DNA of 64,000 nucleotides from the NCBI RefSeq assembly GCF_017357225.1, contig NZ_CP071604.1, positions 1,119,001 through 1,183,000 on the forward strand, given 5' to 3'. A model generated the notes under the pieces. The model made no database searches. It was not told where the DNA came from and was given only the letters and a program-made list of their open reading frames with translations. Position 1 is the first letter of the stretch; every line of letters begins with the position of its first letter. The stretch is from Rhizobium binae. Lineage in GTDB: Bacteria; Pseudomonadota; Alphaproteobacteria; Rhizobiales; Rhizobiaceae. Below are positions 50,450 to 59,269 of the stretch, piece by piece. Position numbers and translations under genes: made by a program.

Positions 50450-51196
50450 ATGGCGAAACTCACCGGAAAAGTCGCAGTCGTCACGGGGGCCTCCAAGGGC
50501 ATCGGCGCGGCGATTGCCAAGGCGCTGGCGGCCGAAGGGGCGAAAGTGGTGGTGAATTACGCCTCGAGCAAGGCGGGAGCCGATGCGGTGGTCGAGGCAA
50601 TCGGCGCGGCCGGTGGCCAGGCCATCGCGGTTCAGGCGGATGTTTCCAAGGCCGAACAGGCCCAGGGCCTGGTGGACGCCGCCGTCAAGGAATTCGGCAG
50701 GCTCGATGTCCTGGTCAATAATTCCGGCGTCTACGAATTCGCCTCGATCGAGGAGGTGACCGAGGAACATTATCACCGCATCTTCGACGTCAACGTGCTC
50801 GGCCTTCTGCTGACCACCCAGGCGGCGGTCAAGCACCTCGGCGAGGGTGGCAGCGTCATCAACATTTCCTCGGTGGTCACCAGCATGGCGCCGCCCGCTT
50901 CTGCCGTCTACACTGGCACGAAGGGCGCCGTGGAGGGCATCAACAGCGTGCTTGCCAAGGAACTCGGCCCGCGCAAGATCCGCGTCAACGCCATCCTGCC
51001 GGGCATGGTCGAGACCGAGGGCACGCACACGGCCGGCGTCATCGGCTCGGATTTCGAGCAGGTCATCATCGGCCAGACGCCGCTCGGCCGCGTCGGCCAG
51101 CCGGACGATATCGCCGGCGTCGCTGTCTTCCTCGCTTCCGACGACGCCCGTTGGATGACCGGCGAACGGCTGGCCGCCAGCGGGGGGTTCCGCTGA
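50450..51196 (+). CDS. SDR oxidoreductase (glucose-1-dehydrogenase/FabG-like)
   Basis: The 248-residue classical SDR has cofactor motif TGASKGIGAAIAKAL, NNSG, catalytic Ser in INISSVV and YTGTKGAVE (Y-x-x-x-K). The Rossmann segment VNYASSKAGADAVV suggests NADP use. Substrate unknown. It is divergent from the ArsR gene. AGAAGGAAATGAAG precedes the ATG. The stop lies 20 bases before the 11-unit array. Confidence 0.9.
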   Translation: MAKLTGKVAVVTGASKGIGAAIAKALAAEGAKVVVNYASSKAGADAVVEAIGAAGGQAIAVQADVSKAEQAQGLVDAAVKEFGRLDVLVNNSGVYEFASIEEVTEEHYHRIFDVNVLGLLLTTQAAVKHLGEGGSVINISSVVTSMAPPASAVYTGTKGAVEGINSVLAKELGPRKIRVNAILPGMVETEGTHTAGVIGSDFEQVIIGQTPLGRVGQPDDIAGVAVFLASDDARWMTGERLAASGGFR

Positions 51197-51215
51197 GAAT
51201 CGAGAAAACGGCGCG

Positions 51216-53108
51216 CCTTTTCTCGCACCATCGCCGGATTTGTCGCGGAACTCACCCCACCCTCCGTCGTCCTCGGGCTTGACCCGAGGACCCATGCGGG
51301 CCTCGCCGACTGTGGCCATGGATTCCAGGCTCAAGGCCTGGAATGACGGAGGTTGGAGGGCCATCGGCAAGAGGCGCAACGCCGCTGCTATTCTCGCACC
51401 ATCGCCGCATTCGTCGCGGAGCTCACCCCACCCTCCGTCGTCCTCGGGCTTGACCCGAGGACCATGCGGGCCTCGCCGACTGTGGCCATGGATTCCAGGC
51501 TCAAGGCCTGGAATGACGGAGGTTGGAGGGGCCATCGGCAAGAGGCGCAACGCCGCTGCTATTCTCGCACCATCGCCGGATTTGTCGCGGAGGCCATCCC
51601 ACCCTCCGTCGTCCTCGGGCTTGACCCGAGGACCCATGCGGGCCTCGCCGACTGTGGCTATGGATTCCAGGCTCAAGGCCTGGAATGACTGAGGGTGGGG
51701 AGGGCCGTCGGCAAGAGGCGCAACGCCGCTGCTATTCTCGCACCATCGCCGCATTTGTCGCGGAGCTCACCCCACCCTCCGTCGTCCTCGGGCTTGACCC
51801 GAGGACCCATGCGGGCCTCGCCGGCTGTGGCCATGGATTCCAGGCTCAAGGCCTGGAATGACTGAGGGTGGGGAGGGCCATCGGCAACAGGCGCAACGCC
51901 GCTGCTATTCTCGCACCATCGCCGCATTCGTCGCGGAGCTCACCCCACCCTCCGTCGTCCTCGGGCTTGACCCGAGGACCATGCGGGCCTCGCCGACTGT
52001 GGCCATGGATTCCAGGCTCAAGGCCTGGAATGACGGAGGTTGGAGGGGCCATCGGCAAGAGACGCAACGCCGCTGCTATTCTCGCACCATCGCCGGATTT
52101 GTCGCGGAGCTCACCCCACCCTCCGTCGTCCTCGGGCTTGACCCGAGGACCCATGCGGGCCTCGCCGACTGTGGCCATGGATTCCAGGCTCAAGGCCTGG
52201 AATGACGGAGGTTGGAGGGGCCATCGGCAAGAGACGCAACGCCGCTGCTATTCTCTCACTATTGCCGGATTTGTCGCGGAGCTCACCCCACCCTCCGTCG
52301 TCCTCGGGCTTGACCCGAGGACCCATGCGGGCCTCGCCGACTGTGGCCATGGATTCCAGGCTCAAGGCCTGGAATGACGGAGGTTGGAGGGGCCATCGGC
52401 AAGAGGCGCAACGCCGCTGCTATTCTCGCACCATCGCCGCATTCGTCGCGGAGCTCACCCCACCCTCCGTCGTCCTCGGGCTTGACCCGAGGACTCATGC
52501 GGGCCTCGCCGGCTGTGGCCATGGATTCCAGGCTCAAGGCCTGGAATGACGGAGGTTGGAGGGCCATCGGCAAGAGGCGCAACGCCGCTGCTATTCTCTC
52601 ACTATTGCCGGATTTGTCGCGGAGCTCACCCCACCCTCCGTCGTCCTCGGGCTTGACCCGAGGACCCATGCGGGCCTCGCCGACTGTGGCCATGGATTCC
52701 AGGCTCAAGGCCTGGAATGACGGAGGTTGGAGGGGCCATCGGCAAGAGACGCAACGCCGCTGCTATTCTCTCACTATTGCCGGATTTGTCGCGGAGCTCA
52801 CCCCACCCTCCGTCGTCCTCGGGCTTGACCCGAGGACCCATGCGGGCCTCGCCGACTGTGGCCATGGATTCCAGGCTCAAGGCCTGGAATGACGGAGGTT
52901 GGAGGGGCCATCGGCAAGAGGCGCAACGCCGCTGCTATTCTCGCACCATCGCCGGATTTGTCGCGGAGCTCATCCCACCCTCCGTCGTCCTCGGGCTTGA
53001 CCCGAGGACCCATGCGGGCCTCGCCGACTGTGGCTATGGATTCCAGGCTCAAGGCCTGGAATGACTGAGGGTGGAGGGCCATCGGCAAGAGGCGCAACGC
53101 CGCTGGGT
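51216..53108. repeat. Tandem array C: 11 mosaic repeats of about 172 bp
   Basis: CCGTCGTCCTCGGGCTTGACC occurs at 51264, 51435, 51606, 51779, 51952, 52123, 52295, 52467, 52638, 52810 and 52982. The period is 171-173 bp and units are nearly identical. Every unit has two hairpins (GGGCTTGACCCGAGG type; GGATTCCAGGCTCAAGGCCTGG) around GCGGGCCTCGCCGACTGTGG, and a spacer with CATCGGCAAGAGGCGCAACG and ATTCTCGCACCATCGCCG. Only small point and one-base differences separate units. No gene is supported. Confidence 0.95.
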
Positions 53109-53210
53109 GTCGAGGACGGCGAGGGTAGCTGAGTGCGGCTTGGCATTGCGGGATTGACCGCACGGCGGATGGTTGCAAAAATCGCCCTCTGTCGGCAACG
53201 AGAGGTTGGC

Positions 53211-53555
53211 ATGTCTATCGCGAGCTTACCTGCACCACCCTATTACGTCGTCTGCTTCTCATCGCAGCGAACGGAGGTCGAAGACGGCTACGGCGATGTC
53301 GGCGCTGCGATGGTGGAACTGGCAAAGCAGCAGCCTGGATTTCTGGGCTTCGAAAGCGCCCGCCGCGCTGACGGATTCGGCATAATCAACTCCTATTGGC
53401 GGGACGAGGAAAGCATCCGGGCATGGAAGGCGGTTGTCGATCATGCTGAAGCGCAGCGCCGCGGCCGGGCGGACTGGTATACGCGGTATGAAATCCGTGT
53501 CGCGCTCGTTCAACGCTCTTATGGATTCGAGGCGGATCCCGTCGGACTGCGCTGA
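53211..53555 (+). CDS. Antibiotic-biosynthesis-monooxygenase-like (ABM) protein
   Basis: The 114-residue protein has a ferredoxin-like dimeric alpha-beta barrel pattern: YYVVCFSSQRTEV, then MVELAKQQPGFLGFESAR, and GIINSYWRDEESIRAWKAVVDHAEAQRRG. This is typical for the ABM/YgiN group. Substrate unknown. ATG at 53211 begins the conserved part; upstream residues come from repeat DNA. Confidence 0.85.
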   Translation: MSIASLPAPPYYVVCFSSQRTEVEDGYGDVGAAMVELAKQQPGFLGFESARRADGFGIINSYWRDEESIRAWKAVVDHAEAQRRGRADWYTRYEIRVALVQRSYGFEADPVGLR

Positions 53556-53830
53556 CCGTCGCCCCCGGATTGCGGGCCGTCCCTAACGAGATTTAGGGGC
53601 CGGTTTTCTTTAGCCGCTTCCATAAAACCGATCACGTCGCCGACCATGCGATCGTTGAGGACATCGTCATGACCCGCATCGTCATAGATCGCCATCCGCT
53701 TACAACCGAAGTTGTTCCTCCACGGCCGGCTCGATGACAGCATCCCGCTTTCTTCAGGCCAGGCGCTATTCCGCCTCGCACCCGAACCCATGGTGTGCTC
53801 GGCATAGCGGCAATATATGCACAAATCGTT
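53546..53830 (-). pseudogene. Possible decayed alpha/beta-hydrolase fragment
   Basis: On the minus strand the segment WRNNFGCKRMAIYDDAGHDDVLND, followed by VGDVIGFMEAA, resembles the C-terminal part of an alpha/beta hydrolase around the catalytic His (GHDD). The rest of such an enzyme is missing and upstream sequence changes phase. It could also be chance; no start or RBS is visible. Confidence 0.25.
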
Positions 53831-53924
53831 TCTGCGGAGAAGAGGTCGAAAGGCGACGATGGCCTTCAGCGAGACTTCGGCGGCAACGTCTTTTAAACCG
53901 GCAATAGCCTTTCGCGCGTGCCTC

Positions 53925-54530
53925 TCAGGCTGGAAAAGGGTTTTGCCAAGCATCCAGTTCTTCAAGCCGTTCGTACCAGGCCTGGATATGCCGAAACTCA
54001 GCGAGTGGAATCTCGGCGGCGGCTGCATAAGGAAGTGCAGCGGCCAATGCGAAATCCGCCACCGTCAGTGTCTTCCCGACGGCGACGCTGTTCGCCGCCA
54101 AATGATCGTCGAGCACGCGACCATGGTGCCGAAAACCTGTCTTCGCATCTTCGATCAGTCCGACGTCAGGCTTCCCGCCGAACAACGGCTTGATCAAGGT
54201 TTCAAACCACAGCGTTGCCCCGTGCCGGGTGAAGTGGCTGGCATCCCAGCTCAACCAGCGCAGCACGTCGATCTGCCGGTGGTCATGCGGCCAGAAATCC
54301 GATGCGACGGCGTCGGACAGCTTGCACATGATGGCATTCGCTTCCCATAAGGTTCCGGCATCATCCTGCAGCACCGGGACCTTGCCGTTCGGGTTCAGCG
54401 CCAGGAATTCCGGTGTGCGCTGCTCTCCGCCTGCCAGGTCAACCCTGACGAACTCGACGTCAGCCTGAAGAAAACGCGCGGCGGCGCAGGCCTTCCGCGG
54501 ATTGAGCGTCTCGCAATAGTAGAGCTTCAT
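53925..54530 (-). CDS. Glutathione S-transferase family protein
   Basis: The 201-residue protein has an N-terminal thioredoxin-like GST domain (MKLYYCETLNPRKACAAARFL...LNPNGKVPVLQDDAGTLWEANAIM) and a helical C-terminal domain with TVADFALAAAL. The substrate-independent motif NPNGKVPVL is intact. It is the last gene of a leftward ArsR-AHSA1-GST unit, starting eight bases after the AHSA1 stop. Role in detoxification is likely. Confidence 0.9.
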   Translation of the reverse strand: MKLYYCETLNPRKACAAARFLQADVEFVRVDLAGGEQRTPEFLALNPNGKVPVLQDDAGTLWEANAIMCKLSDAVASDFWPHDHRQIDVLRWLSWDASHFTRHGATLWFETLIKPLFGGKPDVGLIEDAKTGFRHHGRVLDDHLAANSVAVGKTLTVADFALAAALPYAAAAEIPLAEFRHIQAWYERLEELDAWQNPFPA

Positions 54531-54537
54531 CGCCGCC

Positions 54538-55020
54538 TTACGCATGGTTCGTCCCTTCGGAAGTTCCCAGAAAAGAGCTCAATCGGTCGAAACTCTGCGA
54601 CCAACCGGATTCATGACCCTCAAGGGATGATGCGCTTGCAAATCCACTCTGCCGGAAAGTCATTTCCGTGCCGGCGTCGCTTTCCCTGAAGGTGATGGTG
54701 ACGATCGTTTCGGGACTGGTTTCGCCTGTTCCGGTCTCCCAGGCATGGGTGAAGACCAGCCTGTGCGGCGGCTCGACCTCCAGATATTTTCCGCCGACCC
54801 AATGCTCTTCTCCATCCGGGGCAATCAGACAGGCGCGGTGTCTGCCGCCCGGCCAGGCTTCAAGTCTGTCGCCCACCGCCTTGAAACCGTGAGGCCCACA
54901 CCATTGCGCCAAGGCTTTCGGGTCGGTCCATGCCCTGAAAACGAGATCGCATGGGGCATCGAACCTTCGCACGAGAACCAGGTCATGGCTGTTGTCTGTT
55001 GCAGTCTCTGGATTGGTCAT
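54538..55020 (-). CDS. AHSA1/SRPBCC domain protein
   Basis: The 160-residue protein has the START-like AHSA1 fold (LVLVRRFDAPCDLVFRAWTDPKALAQWCGPHGF ... MTFRQSGFASASSLEGHESGW). Members bind hydrophobic ligands. The start overlaps the ArsR stop by four bases (ATGA). Nearly always paired with ArsR-type regulators in rhizobia, as here; the ligand is unknown. Confidence 0.9.
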   Translation of the reverse strand: MTNPETATDNSHDLVLVRRFDAPCDLVFRAWTDPKALAQWCGPHGFKAVGDRLEAWPGGRHRACLIAPDGEEHWVGGKYLEVEPPHRLVFTHAWETGTGETSPETIVTITFRESDAGTEMTFRQSGFASASSLEGHESGWSQSFDRLSSFLGTSEGTNHA

Positions 55021-55346
55021 TTTTCGTTTCCTTGCACCTTGGACAAATAGTCATCGAGACGATCAAAGCTTTCATCCCAGAAGCGCCTGTAATCGGCGAT
55101 CCAATCAGCAACTGTCTTCAAGGCTGCCGGCTCGAGAATGCGGGGACGCGAATTCGCTTCCCGGCCGGAGCGGATCAACCCGGCCTGTTCCAGGACCTTG
55201 AGGTGCTTCGAGATGGCGGGCTGAGACAGTTCGAACGGATCCGCAAGCTCGGCCACCGTTGCCTTGCCGTTGGCAAGCCGCGCCAGAATTGCTCTCCGTG
55301 TGGGGTCGGAGAGGGCGGAAAAAATCGCATCAAGCCTGTCGTCCAT
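55017..55346 (-). CDS. ArsR-family regulator, first gene of the AHSA1-GST operon
   Basis: The 109-residue winged HTH protein has IFSALSDPTRRAILARLANGKATVAELADPFELSQPAISKHLKVLEQAGLIRSGREANSRPR and a C-terminal WIADYRRFWDESFDRLDDYL typical of the AHSA1-associated class. It lacks the cysteine metal motif. A palindrome, GCTATATAGC at 55360-55369, 14 bases upstream of its start, is the likely operator. Confidence 0.9.
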   Translation of the reverse strand: MDDRLDAIFSALSDPTRRAILARLANGKATVAELADPFELSQPAISKHLKVLEQAGLIRSGREANSRPRILEPAALKTVADWIADYRRFWDESFDRLDDYLSKVQGNEK

Positions 55347-55359
55347 GCATCACCAATTA

Positions 55360-55369
55360 GCTATATAGC
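55360..55369. promoter_or_regulatory. Operator-like palindrome of the ArsR gene at 55017
   Basis: GCTATATAGC is perfect and extends imperfectly to ATTAGCTATATAGCCAAAT. It overlaps the probable -10 region on the minus strand, a position suited to autorepression. Confidence 0.55.
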
Positions 55370-55538
55370 CAAATGGATATATTCTGTACGACGGAATGTC
55401 AAAGGCAATTTATGCTGGATCGGCAATGACAGGAAGAAATTCGAACCCCTGGTGGGCAAGCGACGATGTCGCGAGCAGGCCCTTCCCCGCTCGCGACCAA
55501 GCACCCGAGAGCACCATATTGCAGGCGCTGCGCCAGCC

Positions 55539-55955
55539 TCACATCGGCGGCATCTTTTCGAAGTTCGGCACATCAGGGTCGACCCGATCCCAGGCGAGGC
55601 CGCGCATGGTGTAGGTTGCCATTTGCGGCTGATATCGCTCCGGCTCGTCGAGGCTGGCGGCGTGGATGGTGAAGAAATCAGGCATGTAGGAGAAGGTCAG
55701 ATAGACAGGAGCGCCGCAGGCCGGGCAAAAGCCGCGGGTTTTGACGTTGCCGTTGTCGGCGACCATCTGCCAGTGGCTGGCCTCGCCTTCGAGCTTCACC
55801 GCCTGGCGGCTCGGGAAGGTCAGATAGGATCCGTGGCCGGTGCCGCTCGTCCGCTGGCAATCGCGGCACTGGCAGTCGTTCATCGCAATCGGCTCGGCCG
55901 AGATCTCGTAATGAATGGCGCCGCAGGCGCAGCCGCCGGTATAGGGCTTGCTCAT
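55539..55955 (-). CDS. GFA/CENP-V-type zinc protein, second copy
   Basis: The 138-residue protein has GGCACGAIHYE, DCQCRDCQRTSG and RGFCPACGAPVYL, the full set of GFA zinc ligands. It is more compact than the one at 45648 and only distantly similar. It lies between two ArsR/AHSA1 units, 42 bases beyond the stop of the second AHSA1 gene, and may belong to that transcript. Substrate unknown. Confidence 0.9.
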   Translation of the reverse strand: MSKPYTGGCACGAIHYEISAEPIAMNDCQCRDCQRTSGTGHGSYLTFPSRQAVKLEGEASHWQMVADNGNVKTRGFCPACGAPVYLTFSYMPDFFTIHAASLDEPERYQPQMATYTMRGLAWDRVDPDVPNFEKMPPM

Positions 55956-55996
55956 CGCTTTCTCCTGAACAATTTGGTGATGTGGCTGGCGCCGGG

Positions 55997-56461
55997 TCAG
56001 TCGTCACTGCCGGCGAGGGCGCCGATATTCTTCACGACCTTCTTCCAGCCGTCGCCCATCTTCTGGAAGGCGGTTTCGTTTTTCGGCAGCACGAAGCCGG
56101 AATGGACGAGGCGCAGCCGGGTGCCGTTTTCGGCTCTGATAAGGATGAAGGTGACCACAGTATCGAGTGGCGAGCCGTAGCCGGTATTATCCGCATGCCC
56201 GCCTTTCCAGGCATAGGAAAGACGCTCGTTCGGCTTTAACTCCAGCACCTCACAGTGAATGGTGCCGTCCCAGCCGCCCGCCGGCGTCGTCCGATAGGTG
56301 AAGCGCTTGCCCTCGACCGGCTCGAATCCTTCAGGCATCATCAGCCAGCGGCCCATCAGCTCGGCTGACGTCAGGGTTTTCCAGATGGTTTCCGGCGCGT
56401 GCGGAAACAGCTCGTCGACGACGATCTCCTGCGTGTCGGGCTTCAATGCGGTCTCGGTCAT
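55997..56461 (-). CDS. AHSA1/SRPBCC domain protein, second copy
   Basis: The 154-residue protein has the AHSA1 pattern (VVDELFPHAPETIWKTLTSAELMGRWLM ... TRLRLVHSGFVLPKNETAFQKMGDGWKKVV). ATG overlaps the stop of the ArsR gene (ATGA). It differs well from the copy at 54538, so the pair is an older duplication or separate acquisition. Ligand unknown. Confidence 0.88.
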   Translation of the reverse strand: MTETALKPDTQEIVVDELFPHAPETIWKTLTSAELMGRWLMMPEGFEPVEGKRFTYRTTPAGGWDGTIHCEVLELKPNERLSYAWKGGHADNTGYGSPLDTVVTFILIRAENGTRLRLVHSGFVLPKNETAFQKMGDGWKKVVKNIGALAGSDD

Positions 56462-56787
56462 GGATCGATTTCCTTCAGCAAGGTTCTGAGGTCGGCAAAG
56501 CGCTCGCGCCAGAAGGTGCCGTAGTGGCTCATCCAGTCGACAAGCGGCGCAAGCCCCTCGGGCTCGGCGCGGTAATAGACATTGCGGCCCTCGGGACGCT
56601 CGGCCACGAGGCCCGCCTGCTTCAGCGCCTTCAGGTGCTGCGAGACGGCGCCCTGGGTGACGGTGCTCGCCCGGGTCAGTTCGACGACGGTGATCTCCTT
56701 GGAGAGGACGATCTGCTCGAACACGGCCCGCCGAGTGGGATCGGCAAGGGCGCGCATGACGGTGGTGATGGGGGCGGTCTGGATCAT
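56458..56787 (-). CDS. ArsR-family regulator, first gene of the second AHSA1 operon
   Basis: The 109-residue winged HTH protein has VMRALADPTRRAVFEQIVLSKEITVVELTRASTVTQGAVSQHLKALKQAGLVAERPEGRNVYYRAEP. The C-terminus (WMSHYGTFWRERFADL) marks the same class as the regulator at 55017. Inverted repeats sit directly upstream (56791-56835). Confidence 0.9.
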   Translation of the reverse strand: MIQTAPITTVMRALADPTRRAVFEQIVLSKEITVVELTRASTVTQGAVSQHLKALKQAGLVAERPEGRNVYYRAEPEGLAPLVDWMSHYGTFWRERFADLRTLLKEIDP

Positions 56788-56790
56788 GCG

Positions 56791-56835
56791 GAAACAATAG
56801 TCATGGCTAATTGATCAGTCAAGACTAATTGTTTC
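56791..56835. promoter_or_regulatory. Inverted repeat upstream of the second ArsR gene
   Basis: GAAACAATAGTC (56791-56802) and GACTAATTGTTTC (56823-56835) are complementary apart from one inserted base. GGCTAATTGATC in between repeats part of the arm. It is a likely regulator binding region. Confidence 0.6.
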
Positions 56836-56999
56836 TGCCGCCATTGAACCATCGTTCCAGGATGCGATCGCCGAGCCGCGGCTATGGATTCCAGGCTGAG
56901 CCTTGCCGAAGAGAAGCGGTGAAGCGCTTTCGAGGAACAAAGCGGCGAACCCGTGGTTCGGGGCTGCGGCAGTCGCGGCCACGATATGGGAGGTTAAAC

Positions 57000-57566
57000 A
57001 TGCAAAACGATTTCACCGATTCGGCAGGAAGAAGCGCATCGACGCAGACACCATCCTCATCCCCAGGTTTGGGTTCTTCGCCGGGAACGCGCACGTCCGT
57101 TTCCGATCTGGAAGCGAAGGTGAGCGAAGATATTTCCGCCGCTAAGGAAACGATCAGGGAAGGCGCCGACACTGCCGTCGAGAAAGCCAAGGACGTCATT
57201 TCCGAGCGCACCAGCTTCGCTGCTCGCCAAGTTGGCGGCGTTGCTACGGCACTTGAGAAAGCTGGCGCCGAAATGGAAAGATCCGGCCAGGCCGAGGTCG
57301 GGCGATACGCCAGGCAGATCGGGCGGAGCGTGCAGACTGTCGCTCGGCGGATGGAAGGCAAGGACATCGGCGAAATCGCTACCATGACCGAGGATTTCGG
57401 GCGCAGGCAACCGCTCGCCTTTCTCGGGATAGCCGCACTTGCAGGCCTGGCGGCAAGCCGCTTCCTGACAGCCTCCGCGAAAAGGCAAACAGCTGCCGCG
57501 CCGCGTGAGCCATCGATTGGCCTGCGCCCCGGCACCGCAACGACCGGAGGCGAGAACAATGGCTAA
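57000..57566 (+). CDS. Membrane-anchored stress-type protein (ElaB/YqjD-like layout)
   Basis: The 188-residue protein has a Ser/Thr-rich N-terminus, a long amphipathic helical region (about 38-125, VSEDISAAKETIREGADTAVEKAKDVI), and a membrane segment near 140-158 (PLAFLGIAALAGLAASRFL). It is first of three coupled genes with a YqjE-like and a DUF3618 protein, a set seen in many rhizobia. Ribosome/membrane association and stress induction are known for ElaB/YqjD; role here is inferred. Confidence 0.75.
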   Translation: MQNDFTDSAGRSASTQTPSSSPGLGSSPGTRTSVSDLEAKVSEDISAAKETIREGADTAVEKAKDVISERTSFAARQVGGVATALEKAGAEMERSGQAEVGRYARQIGRSVQTVARRMEGKDIGEIATMTEDFGRRQPLAFLGIAALAGLAASRFLTASAKRQTAAAPREPSIGLRPGTATTGGENNG

Positions 57567-57975
57567 ATCTTCAGAGAACACACCCCTTTCCGAGCTCGTC
57601 GGTGGCCTGGTGGGTGATGTCACCGGCCTGCTCCGCAAGGAAATCGATCTTGCCAAAACGGAAGCTTCGGAAAAACTTTCGCGGGCGCTCAGCGGCGTGG
57701 AAATTCTCCTGTTCGGATTGGTCCTGGCGATCGGGGCGGTCGGCGTCCTGCTAAGTGCCCTTGTCGGCGGTCTCGCCGCCTTCCTCGTGACACAGGGTTT
57801 TACCCAAACCACTGCCAGCGCGCTCGCCTCTCTGATCGTCGGCGTCATCATTGCCGCCATCGCTTGGGTCTTGGTTTCCCGCGGGCTCGCCGCACTTCGC
57901 GGCAACAACTTGAAACTGGATCGTACTGCGACCTCGCTTCGCCGCGACGTTGATGTTGTGAAGGACAAAATCTGA
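57559..57975 (+). CDS. YqjE/phage-holin-superfamily membrane protein
   Basis: The 138-residue protein has an N-terminal amphipathic helix (LSELVGGLVGDVTGLLRKEIDLAKTEASEKLSRA) followed by two membrane helices (about 45-75 and 85-110). The pattern is the putative actinobacterial holin-X/YqjE family. It overlaps the preceding gene by eight bases and the next by one (TGATG). It is unlikely to be a lysis holin in this setting. Confidence 0.85.
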   Translation: MAKSSENTPLSELVGGLVGDVTGLLRKEIDLAKTEASEKLSRALSGVEILLFGLVLAIGAVGVLLSALVGGLAAFLVTQGFTQTTASALASLIVGVIIAAIAWVLVSRGLAALRGNNLKLDRTATSLRRDVDVVKDKI

Positions 57976-58985
57976 TGGAAAATTCAATGGAGAAAACATC
58001 GGCCGAGCTTCAGCGGGAGATCGACCAGGACCGCCGCCGCATAGGAGATCGGATTGACGCGATCCAGGAGCGGATGTCGCCGGGCCAGCTCGTCGATGAG
58101 GTCATTGCATATGCCAAGGGAAGCGGCGGCGCAGAGTATGTCAGCAATCTTGGCCACGCCCTCAAGGCGAACCCTCTGCCCGTCGCGCTGATGGGCGTGA
58201 GCCTGGCCTGGCTCATGGCAAAAGGCAGTCCGTCATCAGGCGACACGGCGACCTGGAGGGAGGATCCTGAATACCCGCTTTATCCGGCGACTGGCCGGGT
58301 CCGCAGGATTGGCCCGCCGGCAATGGAAAACGGAGCCCGTTACAGCCATTTTGCCGATGAAACCGGCAAGAGGTTGAAAGCGTTGACAGACGAAACAGGA
58401 GGTCGTGCCGGCCATTTCATGGACGAGGCTGGCAAGACCTATCGTGGCTTTGCCGACGCCAGTGGAAAGCAGATCAATCAGATCACCGACGAGACTGGTG
58501 CAATGCTCGACGCGGCAACCGGCTGGGCGGCGGAGAAATGGGAGCAGGCGAAAAGCGCCGCAAGCGACCTCGGCGCCCGTGCGTCTGGCGCGGCGAGCGC
58601 GCTGTCGAGCCGATCCTCTTCGGCGGCGACCAGTCTTCAGGAGCAAACGAGCAAACTTAACGAGGCGATCCTCACCCATTTCCGCGACCAGCCGCTCGTC
58701 GGCGGCGCCCTGGCTTTCGCGGTCGGTGCAGCGATCGGCGCGGCGCTGCCCCATACCGACACCGAGGACGAGTTGGTCGGCGAAGCCGCAGACAGCACGA
58801 GAGATAGCCTCAGCCATCAGGCCCAGGACGTCGTCGCGCAGGGTAAAGAGGTAGCGTCGGAAGTCTATCGCAAGACCGTGGACGTTGCCTCCGATGCTCA
58901 TGATGTCATCAAGGAGCGCGTGGTGGATGAAGCCGAAGCTTTCATTGATCGCAAGGATGGCCTCGGCGGAACCGATCGACGGTAG
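57975..58985 (+). CDS. DUF3618 domain protein with long helical repeats
   Basis: The 336-residue protein starts with DUF3618 (SAELQREIDQDRRRIGDRIDAIQERMSPGQLVDEVI). A membrane-spanning stretch lies near 70 (PLPVALMGVSLAWLM), then a repeat region with DETGKRLKAL, DETGGRAGHF and DEAGKTYRGF (about 120-190). A second hydrophobic segment is near 245-262 (VGGALAFAVGAAIGAALP). It is the third gene of the operon and probably an envelope scaffold; exact function unknown. Confidence 0.8.
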   Translation: MENSMEKTSAELQREIDQDRRRIGDRIDAIQERMSPGQLVDEVIAYAKGSGGAEYVSNLGHALKANPLPVALMGVSLAWLMAKGSPSSGDTATWREDPEYPLYPATGRVRRIGPPAMENGARYSHFADETGKRLKALTDETGGRAGHFMDEAGKTYRGFADASGKQINQITDETGAMLDAATGWAAEKWEQAKSAASDLGARASGAASALSSRSSSAATSLQEQTSKLNEAILTHFRDQPLVGGALAFAVGAAIGAALPHTDTEDELVGEAADSTRDSLSHQAQDVVAQGKEVASEVYRKTVDVASDAHDVIKERVVDEAEAFIDRKDGLGGTDRR

Positions 58986-59269
58986 GGGATCCATACCGGC
59001 GGCCCCAGGGAAGGTTCCACGGGCTGTCATCGATGACCATCAGGTTCATGTCCTTGAAAGCGGCTCACCAAACGGAAGCCCGGTTGTGGATCAGCATGGC
59101 TGCGGCAACCTGGCGGAAGAGATGCCCGGCTACGGTTGGAGTTCCTCGCTTCCGCCGCAGGCGCCGAGGCAGGAGGCGCGTGAGCGGCAGCAGGGCATCG
59201 CGAGCGATGGTGTCCTGAACTCCGCCTGGGAGCATTGACTCCGGGTCGCGTCCTGATGATCGTTGGCCG
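58986..59269. other. 284-base spacer without supported gene
   Basis: A rightward frame runs in from the DUF3618 region to 59238 (VLESGSPNGSPVVDQHGCGN...) but lacks its own RBS or family resemblance. I treat it as non-coding or the relic of a lost gene. Confidence 0.35.

Noticed and set aside
51216..53108. Long open frames through the repeat arrays on both strands (MSLESMATVGEARMGPRVKPEDDGG-type products)
   Set aside because: The same frames recur in every repeat unit and on both strands, lack RBS and have no family; they are a by-product of the stop-free repeat sequence.
51216..53108. CRISPR array
   Set aside because: The unit is 172 bp and repeated as a whole; there are no short repeats with variable spacers and no cas genes.
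57559..57975. Phage lysis holin
   Set aside because: It belongs to a coupled operon with ElaB/YqjD-like and DUF3618 proteins and is far from phage genes.
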